From: Intrasporangium flavum
GTDB lineage: Bacteria > Actinomycetota > Actinomycetes > Actinomycetales > Dermatophilaceae
Assembly: GCF_001956915.1 (NCBI RefSeq)
Contig: NZ_MLJO01000006.1
Location: 1-64,000, forward strand
Reading direction: 5' to 3'
Length of the DNA: 64,000 nt
Shown here: piece by piece, positions 34,032-47,580 of the stretch
Layout: the number at the start of each line of letters is the position of its first letter
How positions within the stretch are numbered: position 1 is the stretch's first letter
Made by a program: the position numbers and the translations under genes
Notes under the pieces: generated by a model
The model's database searches: none
Seen by the model: only the letters and a program-made list of their open reading frames with translations
What the model was told of the DNA's origin: nothing

Positions 34032-34607
34032 GTGGACTTCGACAGTCATCTCGGACGGCTCCTCGACGCCGCGGCCGGCCTCGTCAACGCCCTGACGCCG
34101 GGGCAGGACGGCGGACACCCGGTCGCCGCCCCCGCGGGCGCCGAGCGCCACGAGGCCGTCACGGGCGCGCTCCTCGACGCCGACGGACGCCGGCCCCGGC
34201 CCGAGCGCGCCGCCACCGGCCGCCTCGCCGAGCTCGCGCCGCGCCTCCGCGAGGTGTTCGAGGCGACCGACGCCGGCGACCTCGACGCCGCCGCGGCACG
34301 CGTCAACGCCCTCGTCGACGCCACCTCCCCCCGGCCGCAGCTCGACCGCGACGCCTCCGGCGCCTACCGCCTGCACTTCCACGGACCCGACGACTCGTTC
34401 GACCGCGGCTGGGCCGCCGGCATCGCCGCCGGGCTCGCGGTCGCCCTCGGCTCCGACCTCGCCGGCCGGCTCGGGGTGTGCGCGGCGCCCGCGTGCGACC
34501 GCGTCTACGTCGACACCTCGCGCAACGGCGGGCGCCGGTTCTGCTCGGCCCGGTGCCAGAGCCGGGTCAAGGCCGCGGCGCACCGGGCCCGGCACCGCGG
34601 AGACTGA
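34032..34607 (+). CDS. CGNR zinc-finger domain regulator-like protein
   Basis: 191 residues. The start is taken at GTG 34032 because family members begin with the text FDSHLGRLLDAAAGLVNALT; GTG 34020 is possible. Residues 20-140 are the ABATE-like helical domain, usual stress-linked partner of the CGNR finger. The C-terminus has the zinc finger: CAAPACDRVYVDTSRNGGRR then FCSARCQSRVKAAAHR, with two CxxC-like pairs. Members are thought to be DNA-binding regulators. It is divergent from an MFS transporter and may control it through the 33968-33994 palindrome. Confidence 0.85.
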   Translation: MDFDSHLGRLLDAAAGLVNALTPGQDGGHPVAAPAGAERHEAVTGALLDADGRRPRPERAATGRLAELAPRLREVFEATDAGDLDAAAARVNALVDATSPRPQLDRDASGAYRLHFHGPDDSFDRGWAAGIAAGLAVALGSDLAGRLGVCAAPACDRVYVDTSRNGGRRFCSARCQSRVKAAAHRARHRGD

Positions 34608-34631
34608 CCCGCGACGGCGTCGGAGCCGGCC

Positions 34632-35252
34632 TCAGTCGCGCGGGCGCACGAAGCACGTGCGGCAGCGGGCCTCGTAGGAGAACGTGCCGTCGTCGGGCAG
34701 CGCCTCCGACCCGCCCGCCTCGCCGGTGCCGAGCCGCTCGAGGAACGGCACGCCGGCGCGGAGCACCTGGGTGTGCGTCGCGCTGAAGTCGCGGCACACG
34801 TCGCACACCGCGCGGCGGTAGGTGACGGCGTCGGGCCCGAGCTCGAGCAGAGCACGCACGGGCGCGAAGAGCTCGCCGCGGTGGTCGAGGTCGATGCCGG
34901 CGACGACGACGCGCGTGCCCCGGCGCAGCAGCTGGTCGACGACCTCGATGTCGGCGACGTCGAACATGTGCACCTCGTCGACCGCGACGAGGTCGAGCTC
35001 GGCGTCGAGGGCCTCGGCGAGGGCGAGCGTCTTGGTCGTCGTGAGCACGCCGCCGCTGCGGGAGGTGACGCCGGTGTCGCGGACGTGGCGTGCCGACTGG
35101 TAGACGCGGTGCTTGACGCGCGTGTACTGCAGCGGCGAGAGCAGGCGGATGAGCTCGAGGCTCTTGCCCGACTTCATCGGCCCGAGGACGACGTCGAGCG
35201 ACACCTCGCTCGCGGTGCGGACGGCCTGCCTGACGTCGTCGATCGTGGTCAC
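34632..35252 (-). CDS. tdk: Thymidine kinase (type II)
   Basis: 206 residues, typical for type II thymidine kinase, which phosphorylates thymidine to dTMP with ATP. Walker A is VVLGPMKSGKSLELIRLLSP; the catalytic Asp-Glu is in LVAVDEVHMFDV. The lasso and zinc region has CDVC and CRTC pairs. Start is GTG 35252. Convergent with the CGNR gene. Salvage pathway, cytoplasmic. No unusual feature. Confidence 0.93.
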   Translation of the reverse strand: MTTIDDVRQAVRTASEVSLDVVLGPMKSGKSLELIRLLSPLQYTRVKHRVYQSARHVRDTGVTSRSGGVLTTTKTLALAEALDAELDLVAVDEVHMFDVADIEVVDQLLRRGTRVVVAGIDLDHRGELFAPVRALLELGPDAVTYRRAVCDVCRDFSATHTQVLRAGVPFLERLGTGEAGGSEALPDDGTFSYEARCRTCFVRPRD

Positions 35253-35286
35253 GGGCGGCAACGGTATCCGCCCGGACCGACGGCGC

Positions 35287-35703
35287 TCAGCGTGGCTCGC
35301 CGCGGGCACCGTGGACCGCCGCCTCCTGGCAGGCGGTGAACTGCGGTTCCGAACCCGTGGCGGCGAGGAACGCGTCGGCATGACCCGCCGCGCGGGCCTG
35401 CGCACCGAGGAGCCAGCACAGGTCGGGGTCGGCAACGGTCAGCCCGGCCCCCTGCCACTGCGCCTCGTTGACCTGAGACTCGAGCGACTCGAACCGGCGG
35501 TCCTGGCTGTCGACGAACCAGACCCAGCCGAGCACGTTGCCGACGACGAGCGCCAGCGCCAGCCCGACGCTGAGCGGCCGGCGCAGGCTGCGCTCGACGG
35601 CCCCCGTCGGCGACTGCGAACCGTGCTCGGCGTACTGCGGCGCGGCGGGCGCCCGGTGGTCGACGCGCGGCGAGCCGCCGGCGTCAGGAGAGGTCGTCCC
35701 CAT
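35287..35703 (-). CDS. Single-helix membrane protein, unknown function
   Basis: 138 residues. The first 43 are polar and Pro/Ser-rich, probably cytoplasmic; residues 46-66 are one helix (LSVGLALALVVGNVLGWVWF); the outside part has a short coiled segment (DRRFESLESQVNEAQWQGAG) and two Cys that could pair. No known domain. AGGGG ribosome-binding site lies before the ATG. It is upstream of tdk on the same strand by 34 bases and may be co-transcribed with it. Confidence 0.7.
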   Translation of the reverse strand: MGTTSPDAGGSPRVDHRAPAAPQYAEHGSQSPTGAVERSLRRPLSVGLALALVVGNVLGWVWFVDSQDRRFESLESQVNEAQWQGAGLTVADPDLCWLLGAQARAAGHADAFLAATGSEPQFTACQEAAVHGARGEPR

Positions 35704-35796
35704 GTCATCCCCTGTCGACGTGGCGCGCCCCTGTGCGCACCGTGGGCCGACGCTACTGCGCGGCAAAAGGGTTCGCCCGCCGGGCGCGCCGCCACC

Positions 35797-35802
35797 TAGC
35801 GT
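35797..35802 (+). promoter_or_regulatory. -10 box of the phosphotransferase gene (leaderless)
   Basis: TAGCGT six bases before the GTG at 35809. Confidence 0.55.
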
Positions 35803-35808
35803 GTCGGC

Positions 35809-36711
35809 GTGCCGATGCATGCCGACGAGGTCCGAGCCACCCCCGAGCTGGTGCGCCGGCTCGTCGACGCGCAGTGCCCCCAGTGGGCCGACCGGCCGGT
35901 GACGCCGCTGCCGGACGACGTCGAGGGCACCGACAACGTGCTCTTCCGCCTCGGCGAGGACCTCGTCGTCCGGATGCCGAAGGTCGAGTACGCGGCCGGC
36001 CAGGCGGAGTCGGACGCGCGGTGGCTCCCGGGCCTGGCGCCGCACCTGCCCGCCGAGGTCCCGGTGCCGGCGCACCTCGGGCGCCCGGGCGAGGGCTACC
36101 CGTGGGCGTGGGCGGTCGTGCCGTGGGTCGAGGGCACGACACCGCCGCGCCTCGGTTCCGACGACGCCCCTCTCGCCCGGGAGCTCGCGGCCTTCACCCG
36201 TGCCCTGCACGCGGTCGAGGCCGCCGGCGGCCCCTCGAAGCCGCCCGGCTCGCGCGGCACGCCGCTGCGGCACGCCGACGACGCCGTCCGCGCCGCGCTC
36301 GGGCGGCTGCGCGGCCACGACGACGGCTTCGACCTCGCCGCCGCCGAGCGGGCCTGGGACGCGTGCCTCGCCGCACCGGACTGGCACGGCGACCCCGTGT
36401 GGATCCACGGCGACCTCCAGCCCGGCAACCTCGTCGTCGACGCCGGTCGGCTCCGGGCCGTCATCGACTGGGGCGCCCTCGGCGTCGGCGACCCGGCACC
36501 CGACGTCGCGGCCGCCCTGTGGACGTTCACCGGCGCAGCGCGCGACACGTACCGCGACGCCGTGGCCCCCGACGACGCGACGTGGCTGCGGGCCTGCGGC
36601 TGGGCGCTCGCACCCTCGCTCACCGGCATCGGGTACTACCGGCACACCTTCCCGCGGATGGCCGAGCACGGTCGGCGGATGGTGCAGGCGGTCCTCGCCG
36701 AGCTGACCTGA
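35809..36711 (+). CDS. Aminoglycoside phosphotransferase (APH) family kinase
   Basis: 300 residues. APH fold with Brenner-type catalytic loop VWIHGDLQPGNLVVD (H-x-D-x-x-x-x-N) and metal site VIDWGALGVGDPAPDVA. The N-lobe has NVLFRLGEDLVVRMPK with the ATP-anchoring Lys. Closest in style to actinobacterial APHs whose natural substrates are unknown; antibiotic resistance should not be assumed. Leaderless, six bases after TAGCGT. Terminates 100 bases before the carboxylase gene. Confidence 0.88.
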   Translation: MPMHADEVRATPELVRRLVDAQCPQWADRPVTPLPDDVEGTDNVLFRLGEDLVVRMPKVEYAAGQAESDARWLPGLAPHLPAEVPVPAHLGRPGEGYPWAWAVVPWVEGTTPPRLGSDDAPLARELAAFTRALHAVEAAGGPSKPPGSRGTPLRHADDAVRAALGRLRGHDDGFDLAAAERAWDACLAAPDWHGDPVWIHGDLQPGNLVVDAGRLRAVIDWGALGVGDPAPDVAAALWTFTGAARDTYRDAVAPDDATWLRACGWALAPSLTGIGYYRHTFPRMAEHGRRMVQAVLAELT

Positions 36712-36813
36712 TCGCCGACACGACCCACACCCTCTACTCGCCGGTCACCGAGGTGGCGTGGAAGGCTGCAGGGTGCGACACCACCCCGTCAGCCCCCTGT
36801 GAAGGAGCACTCG

Positions 36814-42381
<5,568 letters not shown>

Positions 42382-42412
42382 CCCGGGCACGACCACACCA
42401 CAGGGGAGTTCG

Positions 42413-42949
42413 ATGGAGTCTGCACACGAGCTGATGGAGCGCGTCCGCGCCGACGCGGAGGGCACGCCGTACACGGTCGTCGAGAAGCCGTACGGCTTCG
42501 ACCTCACGGTCGACCTCGCCGACGCGCGGTGGCTGACGCTCACGGCGGCGCACGGCCTGAAGCGGGTCTTCACCCACGAGGTCCACGTCAAGAAGCCCGG
42601 GCGCTACGGCATCACGGACATCGACAACGAGGTGTCCTACGGCGGCGGCGCCGGGCCCGCGGGCGTGCGCCTCGCGGCCGCGAAGAAGGTCTCCCGCGGA
42701 CGCGTCCTCAGCTACCAGCGCCGCGTCGAGCTCGGCGTCGACGCCCGGACCGGGAAGCTGGGCAAGGTCGTCGACTACTCCTTCCGCGCCGGCGAGGGCC
42801 GTGACCTCGTCCGGCGCGCGGCGACCGACCTGGGCTGGAAGGAGCAGATGAACGGCGAGCAGCTCGGGGCGCTGTGGTTCGGCGGCATCACCCTCGTGCT
42901 CCTCGTCGTCGTGTTCGGTGCCATCGGCATCCACGCCCTGCTGACCTGA
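42413..42949 (+). CDS. Unknown protein with C-terminal membrane helix
   Basis: 178 residues; not recognised. Residues 1-150 are soluble and strand-rich (GFDLTVDLADARWLTLTAA, RYGITDIDNEVSYGGG); residues 153-176 are one hydrophobic helix. A tail-anchored layout facing the cytoplasm is likely. GGGGAG ribosome-binding site is present. It follows the carboxylase by 31 bases and may share its mRNA. A strong hairpin follows. Confidence 0.7.
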   Translation: MESAHELMERVRADAEGTPYTVVEKPYGFDLTVDLADARWLTLTAAHGLKRVFTHEVHVKKPGRYGITDIDNEVSYGGGAGPAGVRLAAAKKVSRGRVLSYQRRVELGVDARTGKLGKVVDYSFRAGEGRDLVRRAATDLGWKEQMNGEQLGALWFGGITLVLLVVVFGAIGIHALLT

Positions 42950-42979
42950 TCGCCGTCGCCCGATCGCCGTCGACAGCCC

Positions 42980-43015
42980 GAAGGGCCCGACCGGGACGTC
43001 CCGGTCGGGCCCTTC
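42980..43015. terminator. Bidirectional terminator
   Basis: Perfect 36-bp palindrome with 18-base arms (42980-42997 and 42998-43015; arm begins GAAGGGCCCGACCGGG) between two convergent genes. No T-run, as usual in GC-rich actinobacteria. Confidence 0.8.
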
Positions 43016-43050
43016 GTCGTCGGCGGCCGGCGCGTCGGTCGGCCGGCCGG

Positions 43051-44124
43051 TCAGGCCGCGGCGTACGGGTAGTCGGTGTAGCCCTCGGCGCCGCCGCCGT
43101 AGAACGTCTGCGGGTTCGGCTCGTTGAGCGGCAGGCCCTCGCGCCAGCGGCGCGGCAGGTCGGGGTTGGCCAGGAACGGGCGGCCGACGGCGACGAGGTC
43201 GGCGTCGTCGCGCTCGAGCACGTCCTCGACCTCCTCGAGGTCGGTCACGGCGCTGAAGCCGGTGTTGACGACGACCGGCCCGCCGAAGCGCTGCCGCAGG
43301 TCGCGGACGAGGTCCGAGGCCGGGTCGGCGAGGATGCTGAGGTAGGCCAGGCCGAGCGGGGCGATCTCGTCGACGAGGTGGCCGTACGTGGCGGCGACGT
43401 CGGCGGCGTCCTCCTCGAGGACGCCCTGGATGTTGTGCGCCGGCGAGATCCGGATGCCGGCGCGGTCGGCGCCGATGGCCTCGGCGACGGCGCGGGCGAC
43501 CTCGACGACCAGGCGCGCCCGGTTCTCGGGCGAGCCGCCGTAGGCGTCGGTGCGGGTGTTGCTCGACGGCGCGAGGAACTGGTGCAGCAGGTAGCCGTTG
43601 GCGGCGTGGATCTCGACGCCGTCGAGGCCGGCGGCGCGGGCCTGGCGGGCGGCGTGCACGAAGTCGGCGACGATGCCGGGGACCTCGTCGGTGTCGAGGG
43701 CACGGGGCACCGGGTGCGGCTCCTGGCCGTTCGCGGTGACCATCTCGCCCGGCGCGGCGATGGCGCTCGGGGCCACTGACTCGAGCCCGCCCTTGTTGTC
43801 CGGGTGGGCGATCCGGCCGGCGTGCATGAGCTGGACGACGACGTGGCCGCCCTCCTCGTGCACCGCGTCGGCGACGCGGCGCCAGCCCTCGACCTGCTCG
43901 TCGCTGTGGATGCCGGGGGTGTCGAGGTAGCCCTGGCCGACGGCGGAGGGCTGGGTGCCCTCGGTGACGATGAGGCCGGCGGAGGCGCGCTGGCGGTAGT
44001 ACTCGACGTTGAGGTCGGTGGGCACTCCGCCGGCACCCGCGCGGTTGCGCGTCAGGGGCGCCATGACGAACCGCTGGGGCAGGTCGAAGGCTCCGACCCG
44101 GATGCTCTCGAAGGCACGCGACAT
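43051..44124 (-). CDS. Old Yellow Enzyme family ene-reductase (NemA-like)
   Basis: 357 residues. FMN-dependent TIM barrel that reduces activated C=C bonds or nitro esters with NAD(P)H. Motifs: FVMAPLTRNRA near the N-terminus, QLMHAGRIAH, the catalytic pair in GVEIHAANGYLLHQFLAPSS (His-x-x-Asn), DAYGGSPENRARL, and VGRPFLANPDLP at the phosphate end. Start ATG has GAGGAG nine bases upstream. Stands alone on its strand with a promoter in the 136-base gap. Confidence 0.93.
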   Translation of the reverse strand: MSRAFESIRVGAFDLPQRFVMAPLTRNRAGAGGVPTDLNVEYYRQRASAGLIVTEGTQPSAVGQGYLDTPGIHSDEQVEGWRRVADAVHEEGGHVVVQLMHAGRIAHPDNKGGLESVAPSAIAAPGEMVTANGQEPHPVPRALDTDEVPGIVADFVHAARQARAAGLDGVEIHAANGYLLHQFLAPSSNTRTDAYGGSPENRARLVVEVARAVAEAIGADRAGIRISPAHNIQGVLEEDAADVAATYGHLVDEIAPLGLAYLSILADPASDLVRDLRQRFGGPVVVNTGFSAVTDLEEVEDVLERDDADLVAVGRPFLANPDLPRRWREGLPLNEPNPQTFYGGGAEGYTDYPYAAA

Positions 44125-44260
44125 GGGGACAGCTCCTCGTTCGTTGACATTTCGACGATCGGTACGGTCGTGGGCAACGACGCGTCGACGCCGGAACATT
44201 CCCGACACGCCGGGCTCCGTGGCGGGCGTCACGTGGGACCGTGGCGCCGCGTCGAACGGC

Positions 44261-45304
44261 TCAGCCGAGGACGACCGCCACGGCGACGACGGCGGTGGAC
44301 GCCGCCCACAGCACCAGCCCGGCGGCGTTGACCCAGGGCCGGTAGGTGACGGCGGCGGCGACCTCGCGCAGGAAGGCGCTGGGCAGGAAGTACCAGGCGG
44401 TCCGGGCCGGGGTCACGTCCGCGTCGATGCCGAGGCTGCGCGTCAGGAGGGCGGCGCGACCGGCGTGGTAGTTCGACGTGACGACGCGCAGCGGGCCGCC
44501 GACCCCGCGCTCCTCGAGCAGGCGCAGCGACAGGACGAGGTTCTCCTCGGTCGTCGTGGCCCGGTCCTCGGTGAGGATCCGCGCCGGGTCGACGCCGCGG
44601 TCGGCGAGGTAGGTCGTCATCGCGGCACCCTCGGCCATCGGCTCGTCCTCGCCCTGGCCGCCCGAGGGGACGAGCAGCGGGTCGCGGCCCCGGGCCTGCT
44701 CGGCGTGGAGCACCCTCAGGGCGGCGTCGAGCCGGTTGGCGAGCAGCCGGGGGATCTGCCCGTCGACGAGCCCGGAGCCGAGCACGACGACGGCGGCCGG
44801 TGCGGGCCGCGGACGGCGTCGCACGGAGGCGACGTAGGCGAGGCAGTAGAGCAGGTAGCTGAGCATGACGAGCGCCGGGTAGCCGGGCAGGAGCAGGACG
44901 ACGACGCCGAGCACCGCGAGCGGGGTGGACCCGCCGCCGAAGCCGGAGCCGAACCAGAAGAGCGCGACCCCCAGCACCGTGGCGGCGGTCATCGCGGCCC
45001 CGAGGGCGAAGGAGAGGAGGTTGGCGAGGGTGCGGCCCTCGCGCCGGACCATCCGCAGGCCGTTGACGACGAGGACCACGCCGGCGACGAGGGCCAGCGC
45101 CCACGGCAGGGTGAGCACGACGGCGTCGCCCCAGCGCGTCCCGTCGAGGATGGCGTCGAGGCCGTCGAGAGCCGCTGCGGCTGCGAGCCACACGACGACC
45201 GTGAGCGCGACCCCGATGCGCCAGCGGCGCGGCTCGCGGCGCCACCACGCTCCGGCGAGCCCGAGGGCGAGGACCGCGGCGGCAAGGTCGAGGGCCGGCC
45301 TCAC
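44261..45304 (-). CDS. YdcF/DUF218 family membrane protein
   Basis: 347 residues from GTG 45304 (GTG 45361 would add 19). Five hydrophobic helices occupy residues 1-165. The DUF218 domain follows: AAVVVLGSGLVDGQIPRLLA, LLVPSGGQGEDEPMAEGAAM and ATTTEENLVLSLRLL. A last helix is at the end. E. coli YdcF and SanA relatives act at the envelope, possibly on cell-wall precursors; the reaction is unsettled. A leaderless 18-codon frame upstream ends on the GTG (GTGA overlap), so translation may be coupled. Confidence 0.85.
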   Translation of the reverse strand: MRPALDLAAAVLALGLAGAWWRREPRRWRIGVALTVVVWLAAAAALDGLDAILDGTRWGDAVVLTLPWALALVAGVVLVVNGLRMVRREGRTLANLLSFALGAAMTAATVLGVALFWFGSGFGGGSTPLAVLGVVVLLLPGYPALVMLSYLLYCLAYVASVRRRPRPAPAAVVVLGSGLVDGQIPRLLANRLDAALRVLHAEQARGRDPLLVPSGGQGEDEPMAEGAAMTTYLADRGVDPARILTEDRATTTEENLVLSLRLLEERGVGGPLRVVTSNYHAGRAALLTRSLGIDADVTPARTAWYFLPSAFLREVAAAVTYRPWVNAAGLVLWAASTAVVAVAVVLG

Positions 45305-45357
45305 GCGGGGAGACCCCACGGCGCCCGGTCGCTGCAGCGTCGTGCCCCGGGCGTCAT
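45301..45357 (-). CDS. Possible leaderless upstream ORF of the ydcF-like gene
   Basis: ATG at 45357 follows TAGGGT (45369 to 45364) by six bases, the spacing of leaderless genes here. It encodes 18 residues (MTPGARRCSDRAPWGLPA) and its TGA overlaps the GTG of the next gene. No protein family; a coupling or attenuating leader is possible. Confidence 0.35.
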   Translation of the reverse strand: MTPGARRCSDRAPWGLPA

Positions 45358-45363
45358 GCACCC

Positions 45364-45369
45364 ACCCTA
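45364..45369 (-). promoter_or_regulatory. -10 box of the ydcF-like transcript
   Basis: TAGGGT on the minus strand, six bases before ATG 45357. Confidence 0.45.
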
Positions 45370-45463
45370 CGGGCGAGCCGTGGGCGAGACGCGCCGGCCG
45401 GCCGAGCCCGAGCCACGCGACGACTCCGCCGTGGGTGGCCGGATGGCCGTCGGCGGTCGCCGC

Positions 45464-45469
45464 TACGCT
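45464..45469 (+). promoter_or_regulatory. -10 box upstream of the YdjM-like gene
   Basis: TACGCT, seven bases before a GTG at 45477 that opens a short frame. Confidence 0.4.
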
Positions 45470-45476
45470 TCGGCGC

Positions 45477-45563
45477 GTGACGCTGCCCGCGAGATCCGTT
45501 GTCCCCGTTGGCTGCCGCCATCGCAATGCGCGAATCGGTCTGGCGGCCAGCCGTGCTCGGTAG
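45477..45563 (+). CDS. Possible leaderless upstream ORF of the YdjM-like gene
   Basis: GTG 45477 opens a 28-residue frame (Arg/Ala/Val-rich, no family) that ends at TAG 45563, inside the start region of the next gene. Its position after a -10 box suggests that it is translated first and couples to the downstream start. Confidence 0.3.
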   Translation: MTLPARSVVPVGCRHRNARIGLAASRAR

Positions 45564-46293
45564 GACGCATGCCACGTCGGGTGCTGTCGCCGTCCTCGCC
45601 CTCGTGCCGGTGCTGCGCGACCACGGCGTCACCGTGGACGGCTGGGCGGTGCCCGTCGCGGCCGTCGTCGGGGCGGGTGCCGCCATGCTGCCCGACTTCG
45701 ACCACCACCACGCCACGATCGCCAGGTCGGTCGGACCGGTCACGGCCCTGCTCGCGCGCGGGGTCGGCGCGATCTCGGGCGGTCACCGCAACGGCACGCA
45801 CTCGATCCTCGGCGTCGCCTTCTTCACCGGCCTCGCGACCTTCCTGACCCACGTCGGCGGCCTCGCCCTCGGCCTCTTCCTCGCCTTCCTCTTCGCCATC
45901 GCCTCGGCCGCCCTGCGGCTCAGCATGATCCGGGCGACGGTCGGCCACACGCTCATGTGCCTCGTCGTCGGCGCGCTGCTGGCCCGGGGCGCCCTCGCCG
46001 ACTCCTTCCCGGTCGACGTCGTGCCGTGGGCGGTCGCGGTCGGCGCCCTGACGCACCTCGTCGGCGACATGGCCACCGTCCAGGGCTGCCCGCTGTTCTG
46101 GCCGTTCAACCGGCACCGGTACAACTACGCCTCGCTGAGCACCGACCACGCCACGGAGCGGTTCGTCGTCGGGCCGGCGCTCTTCCTCGCCGCGGCGTGG
46201 CTGACCTTCTCGCTCGCCGGTGGTGTGGAGGTGCTGCTCCCCTCCATCGACGCGACGCTCGAGCTCGTCGGGGTGGGCTCCGCCGCGCGGTGA
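45526..46293 (+). CDS. YdjM/DUF457 family membrane-bound metal-dependent hydrolase
   Basis: 255 residues from ATG 45526; GTG 45553 is equally plausible because relatives begin at LGRTHATSGA. Metal-site motifs: GRTHATSGA (His), LPDFDHHHAT (Asp, His cluster), GGHRNGTHSILG and GALTHLVGDM, spread over several helices. E. coli YdjM is a LexA-regulated inner-membrane protein of unknown reaction. Also seen: RYNYASLSTDHATERFVVG near the end, conserved in the family. Divergent from the ydcF-like gene. Confidence 0.83.
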   Translation: MRESVWRPAVLGRTHATSGAVAVLALVPVLRDHGVTVDGWAVPVAAVVGAGAAMLPDFDHHHATIARSVGPVTALLARGVGAISGGHRNGTHSILGVAFFTGLATFLTHVGGLALGLFLAFLFAIASAALRLSMIRATVGHTLMCLVVGALLARGALADSFPVDVVPWAVAVGALTHLVGDMATVQGCPLFWPFNRHRYNYASLSTDHATERFVVGPALFLAAAWLTFSLAGGVEVLLPSIDATLELVGVGSAAR

Positions 46294-46346
46294 CCCAACG
46301 GGCTCGACCGCACGCCCGCCTGCGGCGCTCGGGTCAGGCGCTCGGG

Positions 46347-46811
46347 TCAGGAGCTCGCGTCGGCGTCGGCGGCCCCGAGGTGGGCCGCGAGGGCGTCGAG
46401 CGCGGCCGGCTCGCAGCCGGCGGCCCACGCCTCGTAGGCGGACTCGCGGGCCGCGTCGTGCGCGTCGGGCTTGAGGGCGGCGATGACCGAGGCGACCGCC
46501 TTGGCCTCGGCGCACTCGTCGTGCAGGCGGAGCGTCGCGGCGTCGGGGTAGGCGGCGTCGGGGTCGAGGCCCTGGTCGCAGGCGGCGTCGAGGCGGCGTT
46601 CGAGCTCCCAGAGGCGGACGAGCTCGTCCATGCCGGGTCCCGCGCTGAGCCCACCGCGGGCGACGTCGAGGGCGGTGCGGTCGTGCACGCCGGCGACCCC
46701 GCACGCGAGCCGCGCAGCCGCGAAGGCGAAGCGGCGGGCACCCCCGGGGGTCGCGGCACCGATGCGCGCGGTCAGGCTGGGCGCGACGGAGTCGAGGCGG
46801 TAGGCCGGCAC
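46347..46811 (-). CDS. Unknown helical protein
   Basis: 154 residues, almost entirely helical and Ala-rich, with four Cys spread along it. Start GTG 46811 has GGGAG five bases upstream. No domain recognised; no signal peptide. Phrases such as RRFAFAAARLACGVAGVHDR and YEAWAAGCEPAALDALAAHL show regular amphipathic helices. Divergent from the RibD-like gene, with palindromes in the shared gap. Confidence 0.65.
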   Translation of the reverse strand: MPAYRLDSVAPSLTARIGAATPGGARRFAFAAARLACGVAGVHDRTALDVARGGLSAGPGMDELVRLWELERRLDAACDQGLDPDAAYPDAATLRLHDECAEAKAVASVIAALKPDAHDAARESAYEAWAAGCEPAALDALAAHLGAADADASS

Positions 46812-46850
46812 GACGTCTCCCGGGGCGGACGGTTGGTCTGCGGACGTTGC

Positions 46851-46869
46851 GGTACGTACCCGTTCGGGT
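46851..46869. promoter_or_regulatory. Overlapping palindromes in a divergent promoter
   Basis: GGTACGTACC (46851-46860) is a perfect palindrome and ACCCG/CGGGT (46858-46869) overlaps it. They lie between the start at 46811 and that at 46944; a regulator site is likely, owner unknown. Confidence 0.4.
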
Positions 46870-46943
46870 CGCGTACGCCTCACCCGGCTACCGTGGGGCA
46901 CCGCGCCGACGCGCCTCGCCGACCGCCGACGACAGGGACCCCC

Positions 46944-47513
46944 ATGCGCTCGCTCGTGTACTACGTCGCCACCTCGCTCGACGGCTTCATCGCCGACGAC
47001 GCCGGCTCCTGGGCCGCCTTCGTCGACGACCCGCTCACCCTCGCCGCGCTCTTCGCCGAGTACCCCGAGACGTGCCCGACGCACGTGCGCGAGGCGCTCG
47101 GCGTCGACGCCCCGGCCCGGCACTTCGACGCCGTCGTCCTGGGCCGCGCCACCCACCAGCCCGCGCTCGACGCCGGCCTGACGAGCGCCTACCCGCACCT
47201 GGCGCAGTACGTCGTGACGCGTCGCGACGACCTGCCCGAGGACCCCACCGTGACCGTCGTCGCCGACGACCCGGTGGGCGCGGTGCGCGAGCTCAAGCTG
47301 CAGCCGGGCCGCGACATCTGGCTCTGCGGGGGCGGCGACCTCGCCGGGCAGCTCGTCGACGAGATCGACGAGCTGCACCTCAAGGTCAACCCCGTCGTGC
47401 TCGGCTCGGGGGTGCCGCTCTTCCGCGGCCTCACGACGCCCCGCGCGTTCCGTCACGTGTCGACGACCCCGCTGCCGGGCGGCGTCCAGCTGGCGGTGCT
47501 CGCCCGCGCCTGA
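46944..47513 (+). CDS. Dihydrofolate-reductase-like (RibD C-terminal) family protein
   Basis: 189 residues. RibD_C/DHFR-like fold: VYYVATSLDGFIADDAGSWA at the start, FDAVVLGRATHQPALDAG in the middle, KLQPGRDIWLCGGGDLAGQL (NADPH-binding glycine-rich turn) and DELHLKVNPVVLGSGVPLF at the end. Probably an NADPH reductase of unknown substrate; many such lone proteins exist in actinobacteria. Followed by a strong terminator hairpin. Confidence 0.9.
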   Translation: MRSLVYYVATSLDGFIADDAGSWAAFVDDPLTLAALFAEYPETCPTHVREALGVDAPARHFDAVVLGRATHQPALDAGLTSAYPHLAQYVVTRRDDLPEDPTVTVVADDPVGAVRELKLQPGRDIWLCGGGDLAGQLVDEIDELHLKVNPVVLGSGVPLFRGLTTPRAFRHVSTTPLPGGVQLAVLARA

Positions 47514-47530
47514 CGCGTCCGCAGGCCCGG

Positions 47531-47566
47531 CGGCGCTGCCACCCGCGTCGGCAGGTGGCAGCGCCG
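47531..47566. terminator. Bidirectional terminator
   Basis: 13-bp perfect stem CGGCGCTGCCACC (47531-47543) / GGTGGCAGCGCCG (47554-47566), loop of ten bases, between two convergent genes. Confidence 0.8.
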
Positions 47567-47580
47567 CGGGGCTCAGCCGG

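Noticed and set aside
35809-36711. Aminoglycoside resistance gene
   Set aside because: The APH fold is certain, but the family also phosphorylates many metabolites and nothing here points to antibiotics.
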